Assembly (NCBI RefSeq): GCF_001570985.1
Contig: NZ_BCSS01000041.1
Location: forward strand, 1 to 32,700
DNA length: 32,700 nt
Direction: 5' to 3'
DNA from: Janibacter limosus NBRC 16128
Lineage (GTDB): Bacteria > Actinomycetota > Actinomycetes > Actinomycetales > Dermatophilaceae
Shown: positions 1 to 7,376 of the stretch, piece by piece
Numbering within the stretch: the first letter of the stretch is position 1
Layout: each line of letters begins with the position of its first letter
Notes under the pieces: generated by a model
The model's input: only the letters and a program-made list of their open reading frames with translations
Database searches by the model: none
Told to the model about the DNA's origin: nothing
Position numbers and translations under genes: made by a program

Positions 1-1046
1 CCCTCCTCCACGGCTCGCACGAGCCGGTCCGGCTCCATCCCGGCACCGTTGTCGCGGATGACGACCTCGATCCCCCGGTCGTCCGCGTCGAGCAGCACCC
101 AGGCCTTGGCGCCGGGGCCGGCGTGGCGCGCGACATTGTCGAGCGCGGCGGCGACGGCGGCCTCGACCTCCCTGGCGGCGTGGGCCGGCAGGCGCACCGA
201 GCCGGCGGGGAGGACCACGTCGACGTCCGCGGAGCGCATGGCAGCCAGCCCGGCCGTCAGGTCGCGGACCTCGTCACGACCACCCGAGGAGGCCTCGCCC
301 GCGGCCGGCTCGAAGCGGGTGATGAGGGTGCGCAGAGAACGCTCCTGGTCGGCGGCGAGGTCGGCCAGGACCCTCCCTTCGTCCCCGAGGTCGCGTCCGC
401 GGCGGTTGATCATCGCGAGCGCCTGCAGGACCCCGTCGTGCACCTCGCGCCCGATGCGCTCACGCTCGGCGAGCCGCTCGCTGATGGAGAGTGCCTGCTC
501 GAGCCTCTTCTGGCTCTCACGGGCCAGCTGGACCGCGAGGCCGACGAGGATCCCGACGATGAAGAGCAAAAAGATGTTGTGCCAGGTCAGCTGGCTGGCC
601 TGCTCGGCCTGGACGAGGTTGGCGACCGAGATGACCGTCGCGGCGACGATGCCGCCGGGGATGCCGCTGAGGAGCGCGCCGGCCATGACCGGCGCGGCCG
701 ACCAGACCCCGGGGATCGTCGAGATGCCGGCGCTGACCTCCGCCGCCGAGTAGACCTCGCTGGTGAGGAAGATCCCGATGCAGGCGATGACGAGTTCGAT
801 GCCGATCGCCGTCCGCGTCGGGCGAGGAAGCAGCGGGGCGGCGATCGACCAGGCGAGCGCGACGAGCCCCCACAGCACGATGGGCCACCACAGGACGACG
901 TGCTCGCTGTGCACGCCGACGAGGATGCCTGCGTACAGGAGAGCGATGAAGCGGTAGAGCGCGAGACCGCGTCCGCCGGCGGAGTCGATCAGGGGCGAGG
1001 GGTTGTAGTGCCGACGCAGCGAGCTCTCCCCCGGGTCCAGCAGCAT
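1..1046 (-). CDS. MacS-like sensor histidine kinase (3' end outside window)
   Basis: Read on the minus strand from the ATG at 1046, about 348 codons are open to the window edge. The first 170 or so residues hold several hydrophobic segments, so this is a membrane sensor. They are followed by a coiled linker and a phospho-acceptor box, REVHDGVLQALAMI, of the NarL-type (HisKA_3-like) histidine kinases. The C-terminal part shows the HATPase N-box (ALDNVARHAGPGAKAW) and G1 box (IRDNGAGM), after which the window ends. The gene begins 4 bp after the acyltransferase stop at 1051, so the two are probably co-transcribed. In this family a LuxR-type response regulator gene usually follows, which here would lie to the left of the window. 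The ligand is unknown. The MacS-like label is from overall architecture; the HK-family call is much firmer. Confidence 0.85.
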   Translation of the reverse strand, partial: MLLDPGESSLRRHYNPSPLIDSAGGRGLALYRFIALLYAGILVGVHSEHVVLWWPIVLWGLVALAWSIAAPLLPRPTRTAIGIELVIACIGIFLTSEVYSAAEVSAGISTIPGVWSAAPVMAGALLSGIPGGIVAATVISVANLVQAEQASQLTWHNIFLLFIVGILVGLAVQLARESQKRLEQALSISERLAERERIGREVHDGVLQALAMINRRGRDLGDEGRVLADLAADQERSLRTLITRFEPAAGEASSGGRDEVRDLTAGLAAMRSADVDVVLPAGSVRLPAHAAREVEAAVAAALDNVARHAGPGAKAWVLLDADDRGIEVVIRDNGAGMEPDRLVRAVEE

Positions 1047-1050
1047 GGGC

Positions 1051-1869
1051 CTACAGCCCGTCCTTGCTCTCCTCGGACCAGGGGTTGTTGTCCCCGGGCC
1101 GGTCGCCCTGCTCGATGATGTCCTCGAGCTCGGGGGCAGCACGCCCCGGACGGGCCGCCTCCTGCAGCTCGCGAGCGCGACGCTTGGCCTTGGTGAGCAG
1201 TTTTTCCTTCATCGACGTCGCGTACATGTCGACGTACTCCTGGTCGGACAGCTGCATCAGCTCGTACATGATCTCGTCGGTGATCGAGCGCAGGACGAAT
1301 CGGTCGCCCTCCATGCCCTCGTACCGGGAGAAGTCCAAGGGCTTGCCGATCTTGATGCCGATGCGGCGGATGTTGGGGATCAGCTGACCGGTCGGCTGGG
1401 CCTTGTCGGTGTCGATCATCGCGACGGGGATGACGGGCACCCCTGCGGTCAGTGCCATCCGGGCGACGCCGGTGCGTCCTCGGTAGAGGCGTGCGTCGGG
1501 CGAACGGGTGCCCTCGGGGTAGAGGCCGAGGAGGTCCCCCTGGTCGAGCACGCTGAGGCCGGCCCGCAGCGCCGCCTCGCTCGCCTTGCCGCCGCTGCGG
1601 TCGATGGGCAGCTGGCCCAGACCGCCCATGATCCGTGCGGTGAGCCATCCCTTGATGCCTGACCCGGTGAAGTAGTCGGACTTGGCCAAGAAGGTCAGTC
1701 GACGCTCCATCACCAGGGGAAGGAAGACTGAGTCCGAGAAGGACAGGTGGTTGCTGGCGAGGATCGCCGCCCCATCGGCGGGGATGTGCTCAAGACCCTC
1801 CACCCGGGGTCGAAAGAGCACCTTGAGCAGTGGTCCGAGGACCACACTCTTGAGAAACCAGTACAGCAC
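1051..1869 (-). CDS. 1-acyl-sn-glycerol-3-phosphate acyltransferase family protein (PlsC-like)
   Basis: A 272-aa membrane-associated acyltransferase expected to transfer an acyl chain to a lysophospholipid in phospholipid synthesis. The catalytic HX4D motif is at residues 41-46 (H-L-S-F-S-D, preceded by N40). The substrate-binding motif YPEGTRS is at 117-123, and a GGLGQLPIDRSGG block lies near 82-94. A hydrophobic N-terminus (residues 1-20) can anchor it to the membrane. The C-terminal ~60 residues are charged and rich in Lys/Arg/Glu. The start is GTG at 1869, because a strong GGAGGTGAGG ribosome-binding site lies just upstream. It precedes the sensor kinase by 4 bp. The acyl acceptor cannot be told from sequence; the family call is firm. 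Confidence 0.93.
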   Translation of the reverse strand: MLYWFLKSVVLGPLLKVLFRPRVEGLEHIPADGAAILASNHLSFSDSVFLPLVMERRLTFLAKSDYFTGSGIKGWLTARIMGGLGQLPIDRSGGKASEAALRAGLSVLDQGDLLGLYPEGTRSPDARLYRGRTGVARMALTAGVPVIPVAMIDTDKAQPTGQLIPNIRRIGIKIGKPLDFSRYEGMEGDRFVLRSITDEIMYELMQLSDQEYVDMYATSMKEKLLTKAKRRARELQEAARPGRAAPELEDIIEQGDRPGDNNPWSEESKDGL

Positions 1870-1896
1870 CGTCGCCTCACCTCCAGATCGCAGCGA

Positions 1897-1906
1897 ACTC
1901 TACGGT
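1897..1906. promoter_or_regulatory. Overlapping divergent -10 boxes (acyltransferase / small membrane protein)
   Basis: The 10 bases ACTCTACGGT read TAGAGT on the minus strand (1902-1897) and TACGGT on the plus strand (1901-1906), sharing the central TA. Each matches the actinobacterial -10 form TANNNT and faces one of the two divergent genes. Convincing -35 boxes are not visible. This is inference from sequence only. Confidence 0.35.
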
Positions 1907-1978
1907 AAGGAGCGACCCGACGGTACGTGCGAGGATGTCCATGAGGCGTGGACGACATCCAGATGGGTGGATCAGCAG

Positions 1979-2521
1979 ATGAGCGAACGACAGCACCCCG
2001 ACGAGCGTGACGTCGACGCGGCCTTCGAGGCGATCGTGGCCCGGTGGGACGACGAGGGCCCCGACGCGCAGGCCCCCGAGCACGACCGTCTCCCCGCTCC
2101 CTTGGACGCCCCACCGCGCCGTCCCCAGCAGACCACTGCTGGTGTGCGCGGCGCCCTCCCCCGACCCCGACCGGCCGACCCCCGTCGCCATGACGTGCCC
2201 TGGCGGGTCGACCCCACCAACTCGGTGGCGGACGCGCTGATGAGCTCGGACGACGACCCGGGCTCCGCTGATGACGACGAGGGCTTCACCCCGTCACCGC
2301 CTGCTCCGCTACCGCCGTCGACCGACCGACTCTTCTGGGGTGCCCTGCTCGGTCTGGGCCTGGGCATCCTCGGTCTGCTGTGGCTGGCGATCGCCCGGCC
2401 CTATGTGGGCAGCTGGGTGACCTTCCTCGTCGTCGCCTCGATCATCGGTGGCTTCACCTGCCTCGTGGTGCGTCAGCCGCGGGACCGCGACGAGGACCCC
2501 ACCAACGGCGCCCGCGTCTGA
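1979..2521 (+). CDS. Hypothetical two-helix membrane protein
   Basis: A 180-aa protein that I do not recognise. The N-terminal ~115 residues are polar and Pro/Asp-rich, with no clear fold. Two hydrophobic segments follow (about residues 118-140 and 145-163: LFWGALLGLGLGILGLLWLA and FLVVASIIGGFTCLVV) with a short loop between them. The tail is short and charged. This suggests a large cytoplasmic N-terminus and a hairpin in the membrane. The ATG at 1979 is chosen because the frame upstream runs into the divergent acyltransferase gene; a GTG at 1967 is an alternative. The ribosome-binding site is weak. It converges on the nuclease gene at 2534 with only 12 bp between stops. Confidence 0.7.
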   Translation: MSERQHPDERDVDAAFEAIVARWDDEGPDAQAPEHDRLPAPLDAPPRRPQQTTAGVRGALPRPRPADPRRHDVPWRVDPTNSVADALMSSDDDPGSADDDEGFTPSPPAPLPPSTDRLFWGALLGLGLGILGLLWLAIARPYVGSWVTFLVVASIIGGFTCLVVRQPRDRDEDPTNGARV

Positions 2522-2533
2522 CCCCGGCGCCCG

Positions 2534-3241
2534 TCACTCCCCAGAGCGTGGGACTGACGGGTCGGCCAGTGGCGAGGTCTCGATGTCGACCCACACGGGC
2601 CGGTGGTCGGTCGCAGCCTTGAGGTCCTCCCACACCCACGGCACCTCGCGGTGCGGCAGCACCGACACGTCCGGCGTGGCGAAGACGACGTCGAGCACCC
2701 GGTCAGGCATCGCCGACGGATAGGTGGGGACCAGTGGGCTGATCGGCCGCATCGACGAGCCGAAGAACTGCCACGCCTCGCCGTCGGACTGCTCGTTGAG
2801 GTCGCCCGCGAGCAGTGCCGGGCCCGGGACCGCCGTGAGCTGCTCCATGATCCGGCGGGCGTGGAGCAGCCTCTCCCCGGCGTCGAGGCTGAGGTGCACG
2901 CTGGCGATCGAGACGGACGTGCGGCCGAAGGGGGCGACCCGGGTCACCGCGAAACCTCGCCTGTCGCGCCACGAGTGAGCAGGCAGTCGGTGGTGCGTCA
3001 CCGACTGGACATTGGTGCGCAGGTTGGTCAGGACGCTCGTCTGGCCGGCGCGCTGGCTGCGGCCGGACCACACGAGACCGCAGCGCTGGGCGAAGTCGGC
3101 GATGCGGTGGTTGGTGGGACCGATCCAGGGCACCTCCTGCAGGCAGAGCACGTCCGGGTCGATGGCGCGCACCGTGCGAGCCAGCGCCGCGACATCGTCC
3201 TGCAGGGCCCTGAGGTTGTAGGACGCGATGCGCAGGGTCAC
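2534..3241 (-). CDS. Endonuclease/exonuclease/phosphatase (EEP) family protein
   Basis: A 235-aa single-domain EEP hydrolase, a metal-dependent phosphodiesterase fold that includes DNases and phosphatases. The family residues are all present: N9 (ASYNLR), E36 (CLQEVP), H116 (SVHLSL), D147 and N149 (AGDLNE), D184 near DRVLDVVF, and the terminal D212-H213 pair (ATDHRP). No signal peptide is visible, so it is likely cytoplasmic. The GTG start at 3241 overlaps the glucokinase stop in a GTGA, so it is translated from the end of the same operon. The substrate cannot be assigned. Confidence 0.88.
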   Translation of the reverse strand: MTLRIASYNLRALQDDVAALARTVRAIDPDVLCLQEVPWIGPTNHRIADFAQRCGLVWSGRSQRAGQTSVLTNLRTNVQSVTHHRLPAHSWRDRRGFAVTRVAPFGRTSVSIASVHLSLDAGERLLHARRIMEQLTAVPGPALLAGDLNEQSDGEAWQFFGSSMRPISPLVPTYPSAMPDRVLDVVFATPDVSVLPHREVPWVWEDLKAATDHRPVWVDIETSPLADPSVPRSGE

Positions 3242-4212
3242 ATCTGCTCCTCGGCCCCCAGCGCGGCCGCACCGATGAGACCGGCGTCCGGGCCGAATCG
3301 CGCAGCGACGATGGTGGCTGCCGGCCGGTAGCCACGACCGGGCAGCTGACGGGCGAAGGTGTCCCGGGCCGGCCCGAGGAGCAGGTCACCGGCGGCGCTC
3401 ACTCCGCCGCCGATGACGAAGACCTCGGGGTCGAGGGCCGCGGCGAGGTTGGCGATGCCGACCCCCAGCCAGTGGCCGATCTCGGCGAGCAGCTCGGTGG
3501 CCGTGGCGTCCCCGTGACGAGCGGCCTCGGTGATCATCGGGCCCGTGAGGGAGGCCGGGTCGCCGCCGACGTGGGCGAGCAGGTCGGTCGCCATCGGTGA
3601 GTTGGCCATCGCCAGCCCGCGCGCCTCGCGCACGAGGGCATTGCCCGAGGAGTACTGCTCCCAGCAGCCGCGGTTGCCGCACTCGCAGCGCTGCCCGCCG
3701 GGCACGACCTGCATGTGCCCGAACTCGCCGGCGATGCCGTACCGGCCGCGCACCAGCTGGCCGCCGACGAGGATCGCTCCCCCGATGCCGGTCCCGAGCG
3801 TGATCATCACGGCGTGGCTGGCGCCGCGCGCGGCACCGAAACGGTGCTCCGCCCACAGCGCGGCGTTGGCGTCGTTGTCGATGGAGATCGGGAGGTCGAC
3901 CCGACGACCGAGGGCCTCGCGCAGCGGCTCGTTGCGCCACGACAGGTGTGGGGCGAAGACGACGGTCGAGCGGTCTGCAGCGACGAAGCCGGCCGCGCCG
4001 ACACCCACCGTGGCGGGACGCTCGACTCCTGCGTCGTCGGCCTGGACGAGCAGCTCCTCGATGACCTCCACGATCGTGTCCTCGACGACCCGGGGTGCGT
4101 TGGACCGGTCAGGCGTGTCGCAGCGCGTGCGCACGAGGATGCGCCCGTCCTCGTCGAGCACGCCCCCGGAGACCTTGGTCCCGCCGATGTCGATGCCGAT
4201 GCTCGTGCTCAT
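3238..4212 (-). CDS. glkA: ROK family glucokinase
   Basis: A 324-aa ATP-dependent sugar kinase expected to phosphorylate glucose to glucose-6-phosphate in the cytoplasm. The phosphate-binding DIGGTK is at residues 8-13 and the likely catalytic Asp at 114 in DNDANAALWAE. EFGH is at 163-166, and the ROK zinc cysteines C176, C178 and C183 lie in CECGNRGCWEQY. The stretch GEFGHMQVVPGGQRCECG resembles the Streptomyces GlkA type as I remember it. There is no N-terminal helix-turn-helix, so this is a kinase and not a ROK repressor. The start overlaps the preceding ROK gene's stop by 4 bp (ATGA). In Streptomyces GlkA carries out glucose repression. That role is not shown here. Confidence 0.9.
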   Translation of the reverse strand: MSTSIGIDIGGTKVSGGVLDEDGRILVRTRCDTPDRSNAPRVVEDTIVEVIEELLVQADDAGVERPATVGVGAAGFVAADRSTVVFAPHLSWRNEPLREALGRRVDLPISIDNDANAALWAEHRFGAARGASHAVMITLGTGIGGAILVGGQLVRGRYGIAGEFGHMQVVPGGQRCECGNRGCWEQYSSGNALVREARGLAMANSPMATDLLAHVGGDPASLTGPMITEAARHGDATATELLAEIGHWLGVGIANLAAALDPEVFVIGGGVSAAGDLLLGPARDTFARQLPGRGYRPAATIVAARFGPDAGLIGAAALGAEEQM

Positions 4213-5180
4213 GCGCGGCCCTCCCGGGCGAGAGTTGCGGCGCCGACGATCCCTGCGTCGTTGCCGAGGGTGGCGTGGACCAGCTCGGGCGAAGGGCGGT
4301 GCCCCCGGCCGATGAGGTGCCTGGCAAAGGCGGTCCTGGTCGGCCCGATGAGCAGGTCACCGGCGTCCGCGACGCCTCCGCCGATGGCGATGCGGCCCGG
4401 GTCCAGCACTGCGCAGATCGAGGCGATGCCTTGTCCCAGACGGGTGCCCAGCTCGTCGAGGAGCTCGACGGCGGCGCCGTCGCCCGCTCGGGCGAGCTCG
4501 GTGATGTCCTGGCCGGTCAGGACGTCCGGGTCACCGCCGCAGCGTTCGCGCAGGGCCTCCCCGAGGGGCGACGGCGAGGTGACGAGCTCGCGGGCATTGC
4601 GCACGAGCGCCGTGCCGGAGGCGAAGACCTCGAGGCAGCCCGAGTTGCCACAGCCGCAGCGCGGACCGCTGGGATCGAGCACCACGTGGCCGATCTCGCC
4701 GCCGATCCCGAAGGCACCGCGGATCAGCCGGTCATCGTTGATGCAGCCTCCGCCGACACCGGTGCCGACCGTGACGAGCAGCATGTCGTCGCAGTCGCTG
4801 CCGGCTCCGAAGCGGTACTCGCCCCAGGCCGCGGCATTGGCATCGTTTTCGACGACGACGTCACGACCCACCCGTGAGCCGACCTCGGCCGCGAGGTCGA
4901 GGTCGCGCCAGGGCAGGTTGGGGGCGAACCACACGTGCCCTGCTCGGGCGTCGACGAAGGCGGCGCAGGCGATCCCGACTCCCGCGACCTCACCGTCGGC
5001 AGCCTCGGTCAGGGTCGTGATGAGTTGTGCGGTCGCGTCGATGATCGCCGTCGTGTCGTCAGCCGGGGTCGCCACGCGCTCGCTGTGCGTGATCCGACCC
5101 TCTCCGTCGACGAGGGCACCGGCGATCTTGGTGCCTCCGATGTCGATGCCGATGGCCGGTGTCCGAGTGTCTGTCTGCAT
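4209..5180 (-). CDS. Second ROK family sugar kinase (tandem paralogue)
   Basis: A 323-aa kinase from the ATG at 5180. It carries the same motif set as its downstream neighbour at the same spacing to within one residue: DIGGTK near 13-18, DANAAAWGE with the catalytic Asp near 113, EIGH near 162-165, and the zinc motif CGCGNSGCLEVF with Cys near 175, 177 and 182. The two proteins differ enough to be old paralogues and not a recent duplication. No DNA-binding domain is present. GAGG lies 5 nt before the ATG. A GTG at 5183 overlaps the preceding stop (GTGATG) and is the alternative start. Glucose, another hexose or N-acetylmannosamine are all possible substrates. Confidence 0.88.
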   Translation of the reverse strand: MQTDTRTPAIGIDIGGTKIAGALVDGEGRITHSERVATPADDTTAIIDATAQLITTLTEAADGEVAGVGIACAAFVDARAGHVWFAPNLPWRDLDLAAEVGSRVGRDVVVENDANAAAWGEYRFGAGSDCDDMLLVTVGTGVGGGCINDDRLIRGAFGIGGEIGHVVLDPSGPRCGCGNSGCLEVFASGTALVRNARELVTSPSPLGEALRERCGGDPDVLTGQDITELARAGDGAAVELLDELGTRLGQGIASICAVLDPGRIAIGGGVADAGDLLIGPTRTAFARHLIGRGHRPSPELVHATLGNDAGIVGAATLAREGRA

Positions 5181-5506
5181 CACGCCTCGCTCGCGCTGTC
5201 GGTGGCCGTCGTGGCCTCGTCGTCGTGGATCCGGATGTGCTCACCGCGCTCGCGGTGGGGCACGTGCTCGGGGGCCGTGTGGAACTCCGTCCCGAGCGCC
5301 TCGGCCACCGTGGCCGAGCCCAGGGTGGCGCGGGTCAGGGCTTCGGCGAGCAGGGTGGCACCGGTCATGGCCCGTCGGGTCGACGCCGAGTCCAACTGCC
5401 TCAGGTCCTCGCCGAGCGCTTCGATGTCGACCTCGGAGAGCACCCTCAGGAGCTGGATGACGATCTCCTCGGGGTCGGGGATCGGTGGGGTCGTGTCCTC
5501 AGCCAC
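5180..5506 (-). CDS. Small acidic hypothetical protein
   Basis: A protein of about 108 aa from the GTG at 5506. It is acidic, with a predicted helical core around EEIVIQLLRVLSEVDIEALGEDLRQL and a disordered His/Asp/Glu tail (HVPHRERGEHIRIHDDEA). I do not recognise a domain. The start overlaps the stop of the ArsA-like gene by 8 bp, and its stop overlaps the start of the ROK gene, so translation is probably coupled along the operon. An in-frame ATG at 5524 would add six residues. Its place between an ArsA-like protein and a glucokinase gives a guilt-by-association hint but no function. Confidence 0.72.
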   Translation of the reverse strand: MAEDTTPPIPDPEEIVIQLLRVLSEVDIEALGEDLRQLDSASTRRAMTGATLLAEALTRATLGSATVAEALGTEFHTAPEHVPHRERGEHIRIHDDEATTATDSASEA

Positions 5507-6410
5507 GCGGCCACACCGCCTCATTGGGCGCCATGGTCAGGGTGAGCACCCCGCCGGCGACGCCGGCTCGCTCGATCTCGCACCGACGCAGGACAGAAGG
5601 GAGCCGCACCCGCCGGGTGCGGCCGGCGCACCCCAGGACGAGCTCGTCGTCATGGCGCACCAGGTCCAGGTCGGCGGCATGCACACCGGGCACATCGATC
5701 CGCAGGAACCACCGGCCGTCCTGGTGCTCGACGCGAGAGTCCGGCCCCGATGGCGGCGCGGGCAGGTGCTCGACACCGGCACCACTCACGGGATGGACCG
5801 CGGTGAGCGTGCGTCCCATGAGGGCCAGCAGCACGTCGGCATCGGCCCGACGGACGGCACCGACGGGTCCGGCGGGGGCAGCCAGGTGCAGGCTCGTGGT
5901 CATCGGATCGGCAAGAGCGGTGTCGAGGCTCTCGAGCAGCTCGGCCCCCTCACGCAGCGCGGTCAGGACCGGGGTGTCCGGGGCGGGTAGTGCCCCGATG
6001 CCCTCCGGGGCGACGAGCACCTCCCACCGGGCGACGACGGGAACGAAGGCGGCGAAGGCCCGGGCCACCCGCTGCGGGACGTCGAGGAGCCGGGCGACCT
6101 CGATGTCGACGTCCACGACCAGCTCATGGCCCGTGGTCTCTGCCTGAGCGAGCTCCCTGGCCAGACGGAGCAGGGCCGGCAGCTCCGTGGGCAGGATGGT
6201 GGCGATCAGGTCCGCGACGACCGGTGCAGGCAGGTCGAGGGCGGCGAGCAGACGGTCGAGATGGGTCTCGATGGCCACGATCACCGGGTCCACCGGTCCG
6301 TCGAGCCTGCTGGCTCGCGCCGCACGATGGTGGGGAGTCAGCGCGGCCAGCACCGATGCGGTCACGGCGGAGCTGTGGTCGCCTCCGCCGACGACGAGGT
6401 GGGCTCGCAC
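5499..6410 (-). CDS. Degenerate ArsA/Get3-like protein with C-terminal HSP20-like domain
   Basis: A 303-aa protein starting at the GTG at 6410, 5 bp after the SRPBCC stop. The N-terminus looks like an ArsA/Get3 P-loop region (AHLVVGGGDHSSAVTASVLA), but the GKGGVGKT signature is gone: both lysines are replaced. The middle segment LARELAQAETTGHELVVDVD.. ARLLDVPQRVARAFAAFVP follows the Get3 pattern around the switch/CAPTG region, again without the functional residues. Residues 232-303 (FLRIDVPGVHAADLDLVRHD onward, ending LTMAPNEAVWPR) match the small HSP20-like domain found at the end of actinobacterial ArsA proteins. It is shorter than a usual ArsA (about 390 aa). It is therefore unlikely to hydrolyse ATP. 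The fold assignment is by eye. Confidence 0.7.
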   Translation of the reverse strand: MRAHLVVGGGDHSSAVTASVLAALTPHHRAARASRLDGPVDPVIVAIETHLDRLLAALDLPAPVVADLIATILPTELPALLRLARELAQAETTGHELVVDVDIEVARLLDVPQRVARAFAAFVPVVARWEVLVAPEGIGALPAPDTPVLTALREGAELLESLDTALADPMTTSLHLAAPAGPVGAVRRADADVLLALMGRTLTAVHPVSGAGVEHLPAPPSGPDSRVEHQDGRWFLRIDVPGVHAADLDLVRHDDELVLGCAGRTRRVRLPSVLRRCEIERAGVAGGVLTLTMAPNEAVWPRG

Positions 6411-6415
6411 GGTCC

Positions 6416-6859
6416 TCAGGCTTCGGCGTGCTTCTTGAGGTCGCGCAGCGCGGTGTCCACGATGACCTTTTCGGCCTTGCGCTTGAGCATGCCCAGCATC
6501 GGCACCTTGACGTCGACGGTGAGCTCGTAGGTCACCTCGGTGCCCTCGCCCTTGGCGGTGAGGGTGTAGGAGCCGTCCATCGCCTTGAGCATCGTGGCGC
6601 TGACGAGGGTCCACGATGCGACGCCGGTCCCGTCCTCATCGATGTCCCAGGCGTAGTCGAGCGTGTAGGTGTCCTTGATGGCCCCGGCGTCGAGGGTGAA
6701 GACCGCCTGGTCCGGCCACCCGTCACCGTCCTCGGAGAGGATCTCGACCTTCTTGATCTCCTTGGCCCACTCCGGGTAGGCCTCGAGGTCGGCGATGATG
6801 TCGAGGACCTCGCCGGGCGAGGCGTCGACGACGATGCTGGAGCGGGTGCTGTCGGCCAT
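6416..6859 (-). CDS. SRPBCC family protein (polyketide cyclase/START-like)
   Basis: A 147-aa protein with the hydrophobic-pocket SRPBCC fold. The N-terminal strand (STRSSIVVDASPGEVLDIIA) is followed by the hallmark LEAYPEWAKEI, alternating beta strands, and a C-terminal amphipathic helix (LKRKAEKVIVDTALRDLKKH). The ligand is unknown, probably a lipid or other hydrophobic molecule. The start is the ATG at 6859; the -10-like box TAGTGT sits 7 nt before it, so the mRNA may be leaderless. It is the first gene of the run SRPBCC, ArsA-like, small acidic protein, two ROK kinases, EEP nuclease. A second SRPBCC gene lies just upstream. Confidence 0.85.
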   Translation of the reverse strand: MADSTRSSIVVDASPGEVLDIIADLEAYPEWAKEIKKVEILSEDGDGWPDQAVFTLDAGAIKDTYTLDYAWDIDEDGTGVASWTLVSATMLKAMDGSYTLTAKGEGTEVTYELTVDVKVPMLGMLKRKAEKVIVDTALRDLKKHAEA

Positions 6860-6866
6860 GCGGGCG

Positions 6867-6872
6867 ACACTA
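6867..6872 (-). promoter_or_regulatory. -10 box TAGTGT, probable leaderless start of SRPBCC gene
   Basis: TAGTGT is separated by 7 nt from the ATG at 6859 and overlaps the TAG stop of the upstream SRPBCC gene. No ribosome-binding site is seen between the box and the ATG. If the box is used, transcription would begin at or next to the start codon. Confidence 0.45.
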
Positions 6873-7205
6873 TCGCGAACGACCCTCGAGACGATCCTTG
6901 ATCTCGTTGAGTCCCTGCTTCCACACGCGACGATGGGCCTGTGTCCACCGGGACGGCGAACCCTGACCACGACCATGGACGAAGTGGTGGACGATCGTTC
7001 CTCCGCCCGACGCCTCCAACCAGATTTCCAGTCGGCCGTCGACCTCGCCGGAGCACCGCCAGCGCACCCCCTTCGTCCCCCGGTCCTGCACGATCTCCCG
7101 CTGCAGCCCCGGCCACAGCCTGTCGAGCACCCCGGGCAGGTCGAGCTCGGCGCGCACGGTCTGCGGTTCGGCGCGCACGAAGGTCTCGTCGACGATGTCG
7201 ACCAT
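6870..7205 (-). CDS. SRPBCC-like protein (second copy)
   Basis: A protein of 111 aa from the ATG at 7205. It shows a strand-rich SRPBCC-type pattern (VDIVDETFVRAEPQTVRAEL, then EVDGRLEIWLEASGGGTIVH) and a Trp-containing C-terminal helix (RWTQAHRRVWKQGLNEIKDR). It is about 36 residues shorter than its downstream neighbour but seems complete. Its stop at 6870 overlaps the -10 box of the next gene. It diverges from the acyl-CoA synthetase gene, a pairing that suggests work on fatty acyl or other lipid ligands. That is inference. Confidence 0.72.
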   Translation of the reverse strand: MVDIVDETFVRAEPQTVRAELDLPGVLDRLWPGLQREIVQDRGTKGVRWRCSGEVDGRLEIWLEASGGGTIVHHFVHGRGQGSPSRWTQAHRRVWKQGLNEIKDRLEGRSR

Positions 7206-7260
7206 GGGGTGGCGATGACGCAGGAGCACGAGAACCTCTCGACGGGGTGGACGTCAGCGA

Positions 7261-7290
7261 AGAATATGGTCACCGTCACGAAATCGTCAG
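7261..7290 (-). promoter_or_regulatory. Candidate promoter of the second SRPBCC gene
   Basis: On the minus strand, CTGACG (7290-7285) and TATTCT (7266-7261) are spaced 18 bp apart, a reasonable -35/-10 pair. It would give a leader of about 50 nt before the ATG at 7205. The sites have not been tested. Confidence 0.4.
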
Positions 7291-7313
7291 GGTGAGGTGC
7301 GAAGTGCCACAGG

Positions 7314-7319
7314 TAGTCT
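7314..7319 (+). promoter_or_regulatory. Candidate -10 box of the acyl-CoA synthetase gene
   Basis: TAGTCT on the plus strand fits TANNNT and would start a leader of about 50 nt ending in a strong AAGGAG ribosome-binding site at 7365-7370. No clear -35 box is seen. Confidence 0.35.
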
Positions 7320-7376
7320 CGTGCACGGGCCAGCCTCCGGCTGAGGTTGGCTGGGACGGCGAACGAAGGAGATCCC

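Noticed and set aside
1682-1978. N-terminal extension of the small membrane protein
   Set aside because: The extra ~99 codons lie antisense to the start of the acyltransferase gene and are Arg/Ser-rich shadow sequence.
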